A program made the position numbers and the translations under genes. Source: an uncultured Clostridia bacterium (GTDB lineage: Bacteria; Bacillota; Clostridia; Lachnospirales; Bianqueaceae). Taken from it: a stretch of DNA of 35,781 nt. The notes below the pieces were generated by a model. The model did not search any database, had not been told where the DNA came from, and worked only from the letters and a program-made list of their open reading frames with translations. The DNA lies in assembly GCA_937892735.1 (NCBI GenBank), contig CALBGL010000122.1:1-35781 (forward strand). The letters run 5' to 3'. Positions 23,608 to 32,053 of this stretch are shown here, piece by piece (positions within the stretch are counted from its first letter, which is position 1; each line of letters starts with the position of its first letter).

Positions 23608-23690
23608 AGTTTGACGCCTCCTGGCGGCAAACTCGAGGCGTGGTTCAGTTCTCTACAACTATAGAAAACTGTCATGCCACGCCTATTATA
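23608..23690 (-). repeat. Structured promoter/leader repeat, copy B (upstream of lepA)
   Basis: This is the second full copy of the element at 9004-9089, in the same orientation relative to its gene. AGGCGTGG (23636-23643) and CCACGCCT (23677-23684) are kept exactly. GTTTG/CAAAC plus CGCC/GGCG form the tight hairpin, and TATAAT (23690-23685, minus strand) adjoins, with TTGATT 18 bp further upstream as a possible -35. Inside the large dyad, CAGTT-TCTA pairs with TAGA-AACTG. The element fills most of the lepA-spoIIP gap. Confidence 0.7.
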
Positions 23691-23749
23691 CCATCTTTCC
23701 CCTGTTGAAATCAATGTATCGTATAAAAAAAACATGATCTTCCTATATT

Positions 23750-24802
23750 TTATCCCTTTCCTTGCAAAACACTCATCAATACCGGCGCAAAATGATCCAT
23801 GGCCCGAAAACACTCTTCCAGCGTATTTCCCTGTGCTCCCACTTCCAGAAGGATTCCCTTCTCTCTCATAAAAGCACTATACCTGTAACTGGATAAATAA
23901 ATCCCTCGCATCAATCCCGGTCTCAACGCCTCAGCCGCCATTTTCAGACGAAAGCTGAACGCCAGATTGGCGGAACGGTTAGGATTATATAGATAAGAAA
24001 CATCTTCCATCTGTCCCGATTCCCAGTTGTACTCCGCGCTAATTCCATTGACAATCATCAGCTGCGCCACATCCTGTCCTTCTATTTCTGTAACCAGACG
24101 TCCATCTCCCCCAATTCCATCCCGATGCAGATCAATCGTCACCTGAATCGATGGATTCGCATCCAGAATGGGCTGCACGCCCGAAATCATCTGATCATAC
24201 GCGTTAATCTGGCTGTTCTGATCGTACAATGTCGTATCATGCATGACTTCCACACCATACTGACTTTCCAATACCTCTTTTAAGTACTCCCCCACTTGAA
24301 CGACTCCCTGGGGACCTGAATCTGCATACATCTCGCTGCCATGCGTATGAAAGATCAAAATCTTTGGCCCTTCTACACTGAAATCCGTCGTAGAATCCCA
24401 GTTCAGAAAACTATCCAGATCAAAAAGTTCCGGTTCTGGTACAATGTAATCACTATCATATAAATATAAATTCTTTAAATTATCAAAATTTCGCAGCTGT
24501 TCTACCGGATACTGATCTCGTAAATCCGAAAGCTCCGGCTGAGACACACTGCTTTTCTCCGTCACATACAATTCTGGATATCCCCCAAAACTTTCCGGGC
24601 TCGATTCCCGTCCTTCTATATCGGAAGAGGTTTCCAGATTCTGAGAATTACGGAGTACCTGCAGTAATTGCTGTCCGGCTTCTGTACCTTGTACAGCAAT
24701 CACAGCCGCAACCTGACCCACCAGTACCAGCACAAGTATGAAAAGTGGATGCCACCTGCGTTTTTTGCGGCGCGTCCGTCTTCTTCGTTTTCTTAGATAC
24801 AC
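23750..24802 (-). CDS. spoIIP: Stage II sporulation protein P
   Basis: SpoIIP is a membrane-anchored amidase/endopeptidase that degrades septal peptidoglycan with SpoIID during engulfment. The 350 residues comprise an Arg/Lys-rich cytoplasmic tip, one membrane segment (~19-38), a variable stalk (~40-140) and the catalytic Amidase_3-like domain with 'ILIFHTHGSE' at ~148-157, the later 'VTIDLHRDG' and the C-terminal 'GILLEVGAQGNTLEE'. These supply the expected zinc-binding His/Glu residues. I prefer GTG 24802 behind AAGGGGGG, because a sigma-E type promoter (24825-24853) would start transcription just upstream and exclude the earlier TTG at 24826. The mother-cell-specific role fits that promoter. 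It shows that the organism is, or descends from, an endospore former. Confidence 0.93.
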   Translation of the reverse strand: MYLRKRRRRTRRKKRRWHPLFILVLVLVGQVAAVIAVQGTEAGQQLLQVLRNSQNLETSSDIEGRESSPESFGGYPELYVTEKSSVSQPELSDLRDQYPVEQLRNFDNLKNLYLYDSDYIVPEPELFDLDSFLNWDSTTDFSVEGPKILIFHTHGSEMYADSGPQGVVQVGEYLKEVLESQYGVEVMHDTTLYDQNSQINAYDQMISGVQPILDANPSIQVTIDLHRDGIGGDGRLVTEIEGQDVAQLMIVNGISAEYNWESGQMEDVSYLYNPNRSANLAFSFRLKMAAEALRPGLMRGIYLSSYRYSAFMREKGILLEVGAQGNTLEECFRAMDHFAPVLMSVLQGKG

Positions 24803-24824
24803 GTCCTCTGCCCCCCTTCTCCAC

Positions 24825-24853
24825 AATCTATGCAGAAAACGGGCAAAAAATGC
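24825..24853 (-). promoter_or_regulatory. Candidate sigma-E promoter of spoIIP
   Basis: On the minus strand, GCATTTT (24853-24847), 14 bp and CATAGATT (24832-24825) match the B. subtilis sigma-E consensus (KMATATT, 13-15 bp, CATACANT) at 6 of 7 and nearly all positions respectively. The predicted start, near 24818, leaves just the AAGGGGGG ribosome site before GTG 24802. Confidence 0.6.
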
Positions 24854-24946
24854 GAACCATCCAATCGATAATACCCTACCGCCGAAATCGAATGTTTCAA
24901 GAATTCTCCAGGCTCAAAATAGTTTCTGAATCTTTCTGCCAAATAG

Positions 24947-24994
24947 AAAAAAGCCCCCCTGAGGAAGCCGTGAGATTGCTTCTTCTAGGGGGCC
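24947..24994 (-). terminator. Terminator of rpsT
   Basis: On the minus strand, GGCCCCCT and AGGGGGGC close a long stem with an inner AGAAGC/GCTTCC helix, followed by a T-run complementary to A 24947-24952. It begins 16 bp past the rpsT stop. Confidence 0.9.
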
Positions 24995-25009
24995 TTCATA
25001 CATTCTTGC

Positions 25010-25276
25010 TTATGCGGTCATCTTATTGACAGCCTTTGTCAGTCGGGAAATCTTTCTCGCGGCATTGTTCTTGTGAAAAACGCCCTTGCTCTTCGCCTTA
25101 TCAATCGCGGAAATCGCTGCGGTCAGATTCTCCTTTGCTGCGGCAGCATCCTTCGCCTCGATAGCGCCAAGCACCTTCTTCACCGCGGTCTTCACCTGCG
25201 ACTTAATCATCTTGTTGCGAAGGGTTTTCTTCTCGATTACCAGAATTCTCTTCTTTGCGGACTTGATATTTGCCAT
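25010..25276 (-). CDS. rpsT: Ribosomal protein S20
   Basis: S20 binds 16S rRNA early in small-subunit assembly. This 88-residue, lysine- and alanine-rich helical protein opens 'MANIKSAKKRILVIEKKTLR' and ends with 'FHKNNAARKISRLTKAVNK', the family's N- and C-terminal signatures. Length and composition are normal. It is monocistronic, with a near-perfect promoter 78 bp upstream and a strong terminator downstream. The leader contains an inverted repeat that may serve feedback control. AGGAGGAGTAGAGG precedes the ATG. Confidence 0.97.
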   Translation of the reverse strand: MANIKSAKKRILVIEKKTLRNKMIKSQVKTAVKKVLGAIEAKDAAAAKENLTAAISAIDKAKSKGVFHKNNAARKISRLTKAVNKMTA

Positions 25277-25305
25277 GGAATCCTCTACTCCTCCTGTATC
25301 TTATA

Positions 25306-25336
25306 GTTCTATTTCTTGAGACACGAATAATAGAAC
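25306..25336 (-). promoter_or_regulatory. rpsT leader hairpin
   Basis: GTTCTATT (25306-25313) and AATAGAAC (25329-25336) are perfect 8-bp arms around a 15-nt loop in the rpsT 5' leader, just before the ribosome site. Autoregulatory structures are common in ribosomal protein leaders, so control by S20 is a reasonable guess but not shown. Confidence 0.45.
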
Positions 25337-25353
25337 GGACATACACGCGTTTT

Positions 25354-25382
25354 ATTGTACCTCTCATTTCTCTATTTGTCAA
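25354..25382 (-). promoter_or_regulatory. Strong sigma-A promoter of rpsT
   Basis: On the minus strand, TTGACA (25382-25377), 17 bp and TACAAT (25359-25354) lie 78 bp upstream of the start codon. Confidence 0.9.
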
Positions 25383-25383
25383 C

Positions 25384-25414
25384 GCATATTTTAAAAAAAC
25401 TGAAAAAAAATATA
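25384..25414 (+). promoter_or_regulatory. Possible sigma-G/F promoter of gpr
   Basis: GCATATT (25384-25390) fits the sigma-G -35 pattern (GHATRNT). After 17 A-rich bases, AAATATA (25408-25414) fits the -10 pattern (CATNHTA) only partly. The placement, 55 bp before the gpr start, and the known forespore expression of gpr make it plausible. It abuts the divergent rpsT promoter. Confidence 0.35.
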
Positions 25415-25468
25415 TCTCAGGACTGCTTACTCTGCAGATCCAGTTTCCATCCACAAGGAGGTTTCACC

Positions 25469-26359
25469 ATGTCCGATTCTGTGCATACCGATCTGGCACT
25501 GGAAGCCCGAGAAGCTCTGCTGCATGCTTCTCCCGGCGAGCCTGACGGCATCGTGTTTGAAGAAGAGCGCATCGGGTCATTCCAGACTCTTGTTTCTACC
25601 GTACGCGTCCTCAACGCCGCAGGTGAACAATCCGTAGGAAAACCCATCGGAACCTATATCACCCTGGAAAATCCTCTCCTGCGCCAGAATGTTTTAGAGG
25701 CCCATGAGGAAATCACCAGTCTGTTCAGCCAGACACTCCATCGTCTTTTTCCATTGAAAAAGAAAGACCGTGTTCTCATCGTCGGTTTAGGCAATGCCGA
25801 TGTGACCGCAGATGCCCTAGGTCCATTATGCGTCTCCGGTCTTCTGGTCACCAGACATCTATCCGGCATTCTCCCCCATGAGCTGGAAGGCCGCCTGCGT
25901 TCCGTATGCGCCCTGGCACCGGGTGTCATGGGACAGACCGGTCTCGAAACGCTGGAAATCATCCAGGGAATTCAGCAGAAGGTGGGCGCAGATGCCATCC
26001 TCCTCATCGATGCACTGGCCGCGGGCAATACCCAGCGTATCAATGCCACGATCCAACTGACAGATACTGGTGTCTGCCCAGGCTCCGGCATCGGAAATCG
26101 CAGACAAGCCCTTTCTCCCGAAACATTAGGCGTTCCTGTCGCTGCCATCGGGATTCCCACCGTTGTAGATGCCCGAACCATCATCCGGGAAGCCGTACCC
26201 GAAGCCCCTTCCGAGCAGCTCTCTTCTATCGATTCTCTGTATGTAACCCCCAAAGACATGGACGCTGTCGCCAAACGGCTGGCACGAATCCTTTCTGATG
26301 GACTGAACCGATATCTGCATGCACTGTCTCCTGACGAGTTCCGCACCTATTTATATTAG
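25469..26359 (+). CDS. gpr: GPR germination endopeptidase
   Basis: GPR cleaves small acid-soluble spore proteins when spores germinate. The 296 residues open 'MSDSVHTDLALEAREALL', the family's N-terminal segment that includes the propeptide removed on activation. 'VLIVGLGNADVTADALGP', 'GVMGQTGLETLEIIQGI' and 'LLIDALAAGNTQRINATIQL' form the metallo/aspartate-type active core shared with hydrogenase maturation proteases, and 'GSGIGNRRQALSPETLGVPV' follows. ATG 25469 lies 7 bp after AAGGAGG. In Bacillus gpr runs with rpsT-spoIIP-lepA; here it points the other way, divergent from rpsT, and ends one base before holA on the opposite strand. Expression in the forespore under sigma-F/G is expected. 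Confidence 0.95.
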   Translation: MSDSVHTDLALEAREALLHASPGEPDGIVFEEERIGSFQTLVSTVRVLNAAGEQSVGKPIGTYITLENPLLRQNVLEAHEEITSLFSQTLHRLFPLKKKDRVLIVGLGNADVTADALGPLCVSGLLVTRHLSGILPHELEGRLRSVCALAPGVMGQTGLETLEIIQGIQQKVGADAILLIDALAAGNTQRINATIQLTDTGVCPGSGIGNRRQALSPETLGVPVAAIGIPTVVDARTIIREAVPEAPSEQLSSIDSLYVTPKDMDAVAKRLARILSDGLNRYLHALSPDEFRTYLY

Positions 26360-26360
26360 A

Positions 26361-27353
26361 TCAGACTTGCGCCATCAGACTCCAAATTCCGTCTTCCACA
26401 TCCAGCTGTCCCGTTTTCACCTTCTCATCCGTTTCTGTCAGAAGGATCAGCCAATACTCCAACTGCTCCTTAGAAAAACGTCCCGCCTGCTTCTGATACA
26501 ACCATACCACCTTCGGAGAAATCCCAACAAAACTGGCACACTCTTCCTTGGAAAGCCTGCGGTTTCGACAAAGACTCATTCGGTACAGACGCCGCACCTG
26601 CTGTGCCAACATATAGAAAATGCGTTGCGGTGCCTCATTGTTTGAAATCAGTCTCTCGTAAATCCTGGCCGCTTCCCTTCGATTCCGATTCCCCAGCGCA
26701 TCGGTCAGCTTGAAGATATTATTTTCCGGCTGTGGTGTACAAATGACATCAATGTCTGCCATCGTAACGACTGGATTTTCCCCTTTATAGGCCGCCAGTT
26801 TGGCCAACTCCAGCTGCTGATACCGCATATCACCGCCTACCGTCTGCAGAAAATACCGGGCCGTTGCCTCGTCTAACATCTTCTGTTCTTTCGCCAGTTC
26901 TCTGGCGACAAAACGGATCATGCCGGCCTCACCCGGCTGGGACAGCTGCGCACAATACCCGCATTTCTGTACCGCTTTATAGAGAGTCGTTCTCTTATCC
27001 GCCTTTTCCTCCTCAAAAATCAAAAGGGCCGTATCCGGCAGCTCCTCCAGCATCCCCCGTAGCTTGTCCTCTTCCTCCACTCCCTCTTTTCTCCCGGAAA
27101 ACCAATGAGAATCCTTGACCCAGGTCACCCGCTTTTCTCCCATGAAGGGATACGTATCCACACTTTCTATAATACGATCGGCCGTGGCCTCTTCCCCCTC
27201 CAGAATACAGAGATTCATGAAGCGATCCTCAGGTGCCACGTTTCGATCCACCAGCCTCGCCGCATAGAAATGGACCAGATAATCCTCCTCCCCAAACAAC
27301 AAATAGACCGGTTTAAATGTCCCCTTCTTCAGATGCTCTGTCAAAACTTCCAT
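26361..27353 (-). CDS. holA: DNA polymerase III delta subunit
   Basis: HolA is the delta subunit of the clamp loader, which opens the sliding clamp. The 330-residue length is normal. The N-terminal AAA-like domain begins 'FKPVYLLFGEEDYLV', the characteristic degenerate P-loop ('GEEDYL') without ATPase residues. Later 'YAARLVDRNVAPEDRFMNL', 'KLAAYKGENPVVTMADIDVI' and the helical collar with 'RRLYRMSLCRNRRLSKEE' match the family. ATG 27353 follows GAGGAGG at 7 bp; an in-frame start five codons earlier overlaps the comEC stop without a ribosome site. comEC-holA adjacency is conserved across Firmicutes. It converges on gpr with a single base between the stops. Confidence 0.94.
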   Translation of the reverse strand: MEVLTEHLKKGTFKPVYLLFGEEDYLVHFYAARLVDRNVAPEDRFMNLCILEGEEATADRIIESVDTYPFMGEKRVTWVKDSHWFSGRKEGVEEEDKLRGMLEELPDTALLIFEEEKADKRTTLYKAVQKCGYCAQLSQPGEAGMIRFVARELAKEQKMLDEATARYFLQTVGGDMRYQQLELAKLAAYKGENPVVTMADIDVICTPQPENNIFKLTDALGNRNRREAARIYERLISNNEAPQRIFYMLAQQVRRLYRMSLCRNRRLSKEECASFVGISPKVVWLYQKQAGRFSKEQLEYWLILLTETDEKVKTGQLDVEDGIWSLMAQV

Positions 27354-27364
27354 GATTTCCCTCC

Positions 27365-29596
27365 TCAACCTGCTTTTCCGGTTACATACGTCCAGGTATC
27401 GTCTCGTACCAAGATCTGAACCGCGCCCACATCATCTGTGACCAGGACCTGGCTGCCTGCATTCTGAATCCGCTCCAGCGTCTCCTGATGGGGATGCCCA
27501 TACCGATTCTCCCGATCACAGCTGATCACGGTGAGTTCTGGCCGTACCCTCGACAACAGCGTATCGCCCGTCGATGTCCGCGACCCATGATGCCCTGCTT
27601 TCAAGATCTGACAATGCCCTATATCTTGCGCAAATCTCTCTTCGGCCGCCAGATCCGCGTCTCCACAAAACAAAATTCCTATGTGTTTGGCCGCCAGCCG
27701 AATCACCATAGATGCGCTGTTGCCATCCGCATACTCCGCCTTGATTTCTGGAGACATGCAGGTAAACGTCAATTCCCCAGCCTGAACCCGATCTCCGGCC
27801 TCCATCAGATATACCCTTTGTCCCCTGTCATATAGTTCCTCCAATCTCTCATTCTGATGCCACGATCCATCAGGAACATACCACGCTGTGACCCGAATCT
27901 CCGCCTCCTCCAACAACGTGAACAGTCCCTCCACATGATCCCAATCAAAATGGCTGATCCAGATCCCGTCAATCTGCGTGATCCCTCGAGATCGCAGATA
28001 CGGACGCAATGCACTGCCATAGGCCGGTCCGGCATCGATCAGGAAAGTCTTATCTCCGCTTTCGATCACAGCGCAATCCCCCTGTCCCACATTCAGAAAG
28101 GTACAGCGCCATCCTGCCTCTGGCCAGAATAGCCGCAGCAAACAAAGTATAAAAACACTGATGCAAAGCCAGGGAATCCCTTTTCTTCGCATATTCTGCC
28201 ACAACAGAACAAGTCCCCACCCCAGATAATATAAAAGAAGAAATCCCATATCCGGGCATCCCAGTGTCCATACCGCACCTGGCCATGTCAATACTTCCTG
28301 CGCAAGAAAATAGATTCCACATAATAAAACATAAACGCTTCCTGCCAGGAAGACCCCTGCCTCCTCCCAAATAATGAGCAGAAGCAGTATCATTCCCCCC
28401 AGGATAAACAACAGGCTCATCACCGGCAGAATGAGCAAGTTCAAAAGAATCTGATATGGGGAAACACGATAGAAATAATACAGACTCAGAGGCGTCCCCA
28501 GGATGAGAATTGCCACAGAAGGAGCTAACTGCTTTCGCAATGTGGGTGGCAGAAAAAAAGCCCGCCCTGGGATCCCCTGCAGCATACGCAATGCCAGTAC
28601 ACATCCAAAAGACAGTTGAAATCCAATATCCAACAAATACAACGGATGAATCAAAAGCAGTATGACTGCAGCGGCGGCCAGAGAATTGATCGGATCCTGC
28701 TTACCCCCTCCTAGTCCCTGTCCCGCAGACAATGTACTCAGAATCCCTGCACGCAGCGTCGATACCGCGGCTCCTGTAAATATCACATAAAACCACAGAC
28801 AACCCGTGGCTACTACAGCAGCCATCCTGCGGGAAATCCACTTCTCCAGGACTTTTCGCAAAAGACTGTAGACCAGTCCCACATGCAATCCGGAAATGGC
28901 TAGGATATGGGCAATTCCTACATCCTGAAATGTCTCCTCAATGCTTTCCTCCAGATAACGATCCTCTCCCAAAAGGATCGCCGCTAAGAGTCCACCTTCC
29001 TGCTGGGGAAGTGCCTGCAAAATCTTGCGTGACAGCATCCTTCTCCACTTTTCCAGAATATGGCAGCTCCCCTCTCGAATCCCGGAAATCTGTGACAGTT
29101 CCGCCTCATAATAGATCCCCCGCACTCTGTCATAGGTCACCCGGTCAAACTCTCCCGGATTTCCTGGATTCTGAATCGGCGTCAGACGGATGTCTGCTTG
29201 GATCCACTGTCCAGCTTCTACGCCTGTTCCATAAGCTTCCGCCTTTCCCCGAAACGATTCGGAACGAATGAGGATCCTGAGATCTCCGCTCACGGTCTCC
29301 TCTGCTTCCTCAATCTGACAGACTACCGCCTTCATCGTTCTAGGAACCTTCTCTATGCCCTGCTCCCAGAATAAATGCAGGCAAAGCCGAAAACAGCCCG
29401 CCGCCATGGAGACGATCAGAAACCAGTAAAACCATCTGGGGCGCACCCGTGCCCGAAAGCATCTTGCGGCTGGCAGCACCAGTAATAACCCTCCCCAGGA
29501 AAAAAGGAGAGCAAACAGCGCTCCCATACCGCCTGCTGCTAATAACCAGACAAAGGGCCTTGCGATTCGCCATTCTCTCGTCTTCTTTCTTTTCAT
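27365..29596 (-). CDS. comEC: DNA internalisation channel ComEC/Rec2
   Basis: ComEC forms the inner-membrane channel through which single-stranded DNA enters during transformation. The 743-residue protein has N-terminal membrane segments (~12-70), a soluble OB-like DUF4131 region (~85-175), the Competence domain with 'AHILAISGLHVGLVYSLL' at ~229-246 and about eight further membrane helices (to ~490). A C-terminal metallo-beta-lactamase domain carries 'SHFDWDH' at 548-554 and 'KAGHHGSRTS', which would hydrolyse the non-transported strand. All three parts are intact, so this is a full-length, apparently functional gene. It is separated from comEA by a two-component system and a GerM lipoprotein. 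The start follows GAAGGAAGG. Confidence 0.94.
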   Translation of the reverse strand: MKRKKTREWRIARPFVWLLAAGGMGALFALLFSWGGLLLVLPAARCFRARVRPRWFYWFLIVSMAAGCFRLCLHLFWEQGIEKVPRTMKAVVCQIEEAEETVSGDLRILIRSESFRGKAEAYGTGVEAGQWIQADIRLTPIQNPGNPGEFDRVTYDRVRGIYYEAELSQISGIREGSCHILEKWRRMLSRKILQALPQQEGGLLAAILLGEDRYLEESIEETFQDVGIAHILAISGLHVGLVYSLLRKVLEKWISRRMAAVVATGCLWFYVIFTGAAVSTLRAGILSTLSAGQGLGGGKQDPINSLAAAAVILLLIHPLYLLDIGFQLSFGCVLALRMLQGIPGRAFFLPPTLRKQLAPSVAILILGTPLSLYYFYRVSPYQILLNLLILPVMSLLFILGGMILLLLIIWEEAGVFLAGSVYVLLCGIYFLAQEVLTWPGAVWTLGCPDMGFLLLYYLGWGLVLLWQNMRRKGIPWLCISVFILCLLRLFWPEAGWRCTFLNVGQGDCAVIESGDKTFLIDAGPAYGSALRPYLRSRGITQIDGIWISHFDWDHVEGLFTLLEEAEIRVTAWYVPDGSWHQNERLEELYDRGQRVYLMEAGDRVQAGELTFTCMSPEIKAEYADGNSASMVIRLAAKHIGILFCGDADLAAEERFAQDIGHCQILKAGHHGSRTSTGDTLLSRVRPELTVISCDRENRYGHPHQETLERIQNAGSQVLVTDDVGAVQILVRDDTWTYVTGKAG

Positions 29597-29628
29597 TCCT
29601 TCCTTCGCTTTGCGAATCCGGATTCTGC

Positions 29629-30600
29629 CTATTGAATCAACTCTTCATTGTAAGATAAGGGGGTATTAATCCGTACACTGGACTTATAAAACTCTCTCTG
29701 TTGTCCATCGATCAGAAACTGTACCGAATCTACCCCATAAATACGAGTCAGAGAATTCACAATCGAATAAATCGTCAAATATTCCATCGCTTCTCCTGCT
29801 ATCTGGTTTCTCACGAACGCTTCGTTTAAATCCACATAGCATACTCCATTTTGCACCAAGACTTCGTTGATCTTCGTTCCCTCCGGAATCGAGGCTCTAT
29901 GCCCCTCTTCCTCCGGGCCGTGAATTAACATCGCCAAAACCTTCTCTTCCAGACGTTCCGACATAAACACCGTAACGGTTCGTGTCTCCTCCACTAACTG
30001 CGTACTGTCCTCATTCAAAAAGTAGAGTGTCACGTCTACCGTATCCCGAAAGAAATTTTCATCGGCTTCATTCACGATCACGGTATCCTGAGTCAGGTAA
30101 GATATCCTCTCTTCCTGCAACGTTCCTTCTTCATTCGCACACCAGGCCCACAGTTCTACACTGTAGACATCCGGAATCCGTATTATGGATTTCATTATCC
30201 CCACCCGAAATACGTTTTCCACATTGGGCGTCAATCTTTCATAATCTCCCACCGCATGCAGAATCACACTTTCCACACCGTTCTCCTCGTTTCGGGCGAT
30301 CTCATAGGTTACCTCAATACCCGATGGCAGAATACTCACATAATTCTGTACAGGATTTTTGATCGCACTCATGACGATTTCTACCCGTTCTGCCACAGAT
30401 ACATCCGACGGCAGCTCTAAAACATATTCCTGCAGAGAAGTGACCGTATCATTGGTATAGAAAATTCCCACGCTGTTTTCATCTTCCTGTACCTGACTGG
30501 AATCCTCTGATTCAGGCTCTTCCCGACTAATATTCTGACATCCCGATAAAGCCTGTGTCATGAAAAGGATCAGACACAGGATGATACATAACCGTTTCAT
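29629..30600 (-). CDS. GerM-domain lipoprotein
   Basis: This 323-residue lipoprotein has signal peptide 'MKRLCIILCLILFMTQALSG' and the lipobox cysteine C21. An acidic spacer (~25-45) is followed by two GerM domains (~65-165 and ~200-305), recognisable from the 'VSVAERVEIVMSAIKNP' and 'SERLEEKVLAMLIHGPEEEG' helices and the 'VLVQNGVCYVDLNEAFV' strand segment. GerM in B. subtilis helps spore coat/cortex formation and anchors the SpoIIQ-SpoIIIAH complex. In clostridial two-component operons such lipoproteins may serve as accessory sensors. The ATG overlaps the kinase stop by 4 bp, which argues for linked function. The actual ligand is unknown. Confidence 0.88.
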   Translation of the reverse strand: MKRLCIILCLILFMTQALSGCQNISREEPESEDSSQVQEDENSVGIFYTNDTVTSLQEYVLELPSDVSVAERVEIVMSAIKNPVQNYVSILPSGIEVTYEIARNEENGVESVILHAVGDYERLTPNVENVFRVGIMKSIIRIPDVYSVELWAWCANEEGTLQEERISYLTQDTVIVNEADENFFRDTVDVTLYFLNEDSTQLVEETRTVTVFMSERLEEKVLAMLIHGPEEEGHRASIPEGTKINEVLVQNGVCYVDLNEAFVRNQIAGEAMEYLTIYSIVNSLTRIYGVDSVQFLIDGQQREFYKSSVRINTPLSYNEELIQ

Positions 30601-32042
30601 CTGTCCTTCTCCTCCTTTTCCGCGAGGTTCTTGGCATTCTGTACCGCAATCAAAGGAATACGCACCGTAAAAGATGTTCCCACGTCTTCCTTGCTGCGAA
30701 TACTGATCGAACCGTGATGCATGGTTATGATCTGATGCACAATCGCTAATCCCAGCCCCGTACCGCCCGTGGCACGGTCCCTGGTCTTATCCACTCGATA
30801 AAACCGCTGATAAATCTTATTAAAATGCTCTTCAGCAATCCCACATCCTGTATCACTGATCGTAATAATCGCATCGGCGAAATCAGAATCCACCTTCAAA
30901 CGTACGCTGCCGCCTTCCTTATTGTACTTAATTCCATTTTCCACTAAATTGGATAAGGCCAGCGTCATCTTCATCTCATCGACTTCAGCCTCTACCTGTC
31001 CTCGATTCTCTAGAACCAATTCTACTTGTTTACGGTCTGCCAGCGGCTGCAGTCGCTTTAAGATCGACTCCGCCATATCATTCATCGAGACCATCTGCAA
31101 ATTCAGTCCACTCTTACTATCCTCCAGACGCACCAAAGATAGCAAATCGTTGATCAGCGCGCTTTCCCGATCAACCTCTGAATTGATATCCTGCAGAAAT
31201 TCTCTATAGATTTCCTCTGGCGCCCCCTTTTGCAGAAGCAACGACTCTGTCAGCACTTTAATCGAACTCAGAGGTGTTTTCAGTTCATGCGAAACATTGG
31301 ATACAAACTCCTTCCGAGAAGTATCTGCTTCCTTCAGATCCGCGATGATAGTATCCATAGACTTCACTACTGCGCCATACTCGCTGGTCTCTCGTACCCG
31401 AGGTGACTGTTCCCCATGACCATTATTCACATCCCGCAGCCAACGGCGAATCTTGGCCAACGGTGCAAAGGAGTATGTCAACGTACCGCCAATCAGAAGA
31501 CAGATCACAATCCAAGTCAGGATCAAGACCAGAATCACCGCATCCAAACTGTTCTGAATCTCCTGATACTGCCGTTCCATCGACAAGGATACATAGACAA
31601 CACCCACCACATAAGAATCGCTATAGTCTAAGATGGGAACCGCAATTCGACCATACACACCATCGATTATCCGCGTTGTCTGGCCAGAAAGCGCTGTTAA
31701 AATATCATCATTGATAAAGGTTTTTCCTCTACGCGTATTGGCCGAGTCTTTCAAAACACGGCATTGCTCATTTAGCACCAGAATCCGCGCATCCTGATAA
31801 AATCCAGCCATGCTATCCACTTCCTCGTAATACTCGGAAGATCCTGTATTCCCTATGTATTGATTCATTGCAATATCCGACGCGACCAGCACCGCATACC
31901 GGCTGATCTCGTCCATACGAGAATTGATCCGGTAGTTAATCTGATTCGAAAATACGAAGTATAGTGTAAAGCAAAAGATCCCCGTCACAACAGCGATTAA
32001 AAAAATCGTGGCACGGATCTGAATCCGCTGATACCATTTCAT
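30597..32042 (-). CDS. Sensor histidine kinase (PhoR/WalK-like)
   Basis: This 481-residue membrane kinase has a first membrane helix ~10-31, an extracellular sensor ~32-165 (dCACHE/PAS-like size, with 'DARILVLNEQCRVLKDSAN'), a second helix ~167-190 and a HAMP domain ~190-243. The HisKA domain has phospho-acceptor His252 in 'NVSHELKTPLSS'. The HATPase domain carries the N box 'NLVENGIKYN', G1 'DTGCGI' and G2 'GGTGLGLAIV'. It begins 11 bp after the regulator stop and overlaps the GerM lipoprotein by 4 bp. The sensed signal is unknown. A cell-envelope cue is likely, given the lipoprotein partner. It is not the classical ComP or CiaH, so a link to competence rests on position only. Confidence 0.92.
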   Translation of the reverse strand: MKWYQRIQIRATIFLIAVVTGIFCFTLYFVFSNQINYRINSRMDEISRYAVLVASDIAMNQYIGNTGSSEYYEEVDSMAGFYQDARILVLNEQCRVLKDSANTRRGKTFINDDILTALSGQTTRIIDGVYGRIAVPILDYSDSYVVGVVYVSLSMERQYQEIQNSLDAVILVLILTWIVICLLIGGTLTYSFAPLAKIRRWLRDVNNGHGEQSPRVRETSEYGAVVKSMDTIIADLKEADTSRKEFVSNVSHELKTPLSSIKVLTESLLLQKGAPEEIYREFLQDINSEVDRESALINDLLSLVRLEDSKSGLNLQMVSMNDMAESILKRLQPLADRKQVELVLENRGQVEAEVDEMKMTLALSNLVENGIKYNKEGGSVRLKVDSDFADAIITISDTGCGIAEEHFNKIYQRFYRVDKTRDRATGGTGLGLAIVHQIITMHHGSISIRSKEDVGTSFTVRIPLIAVQNAKNLAEKEEKDR

Positions 32043-32053
32043 CCTCTAACTCC

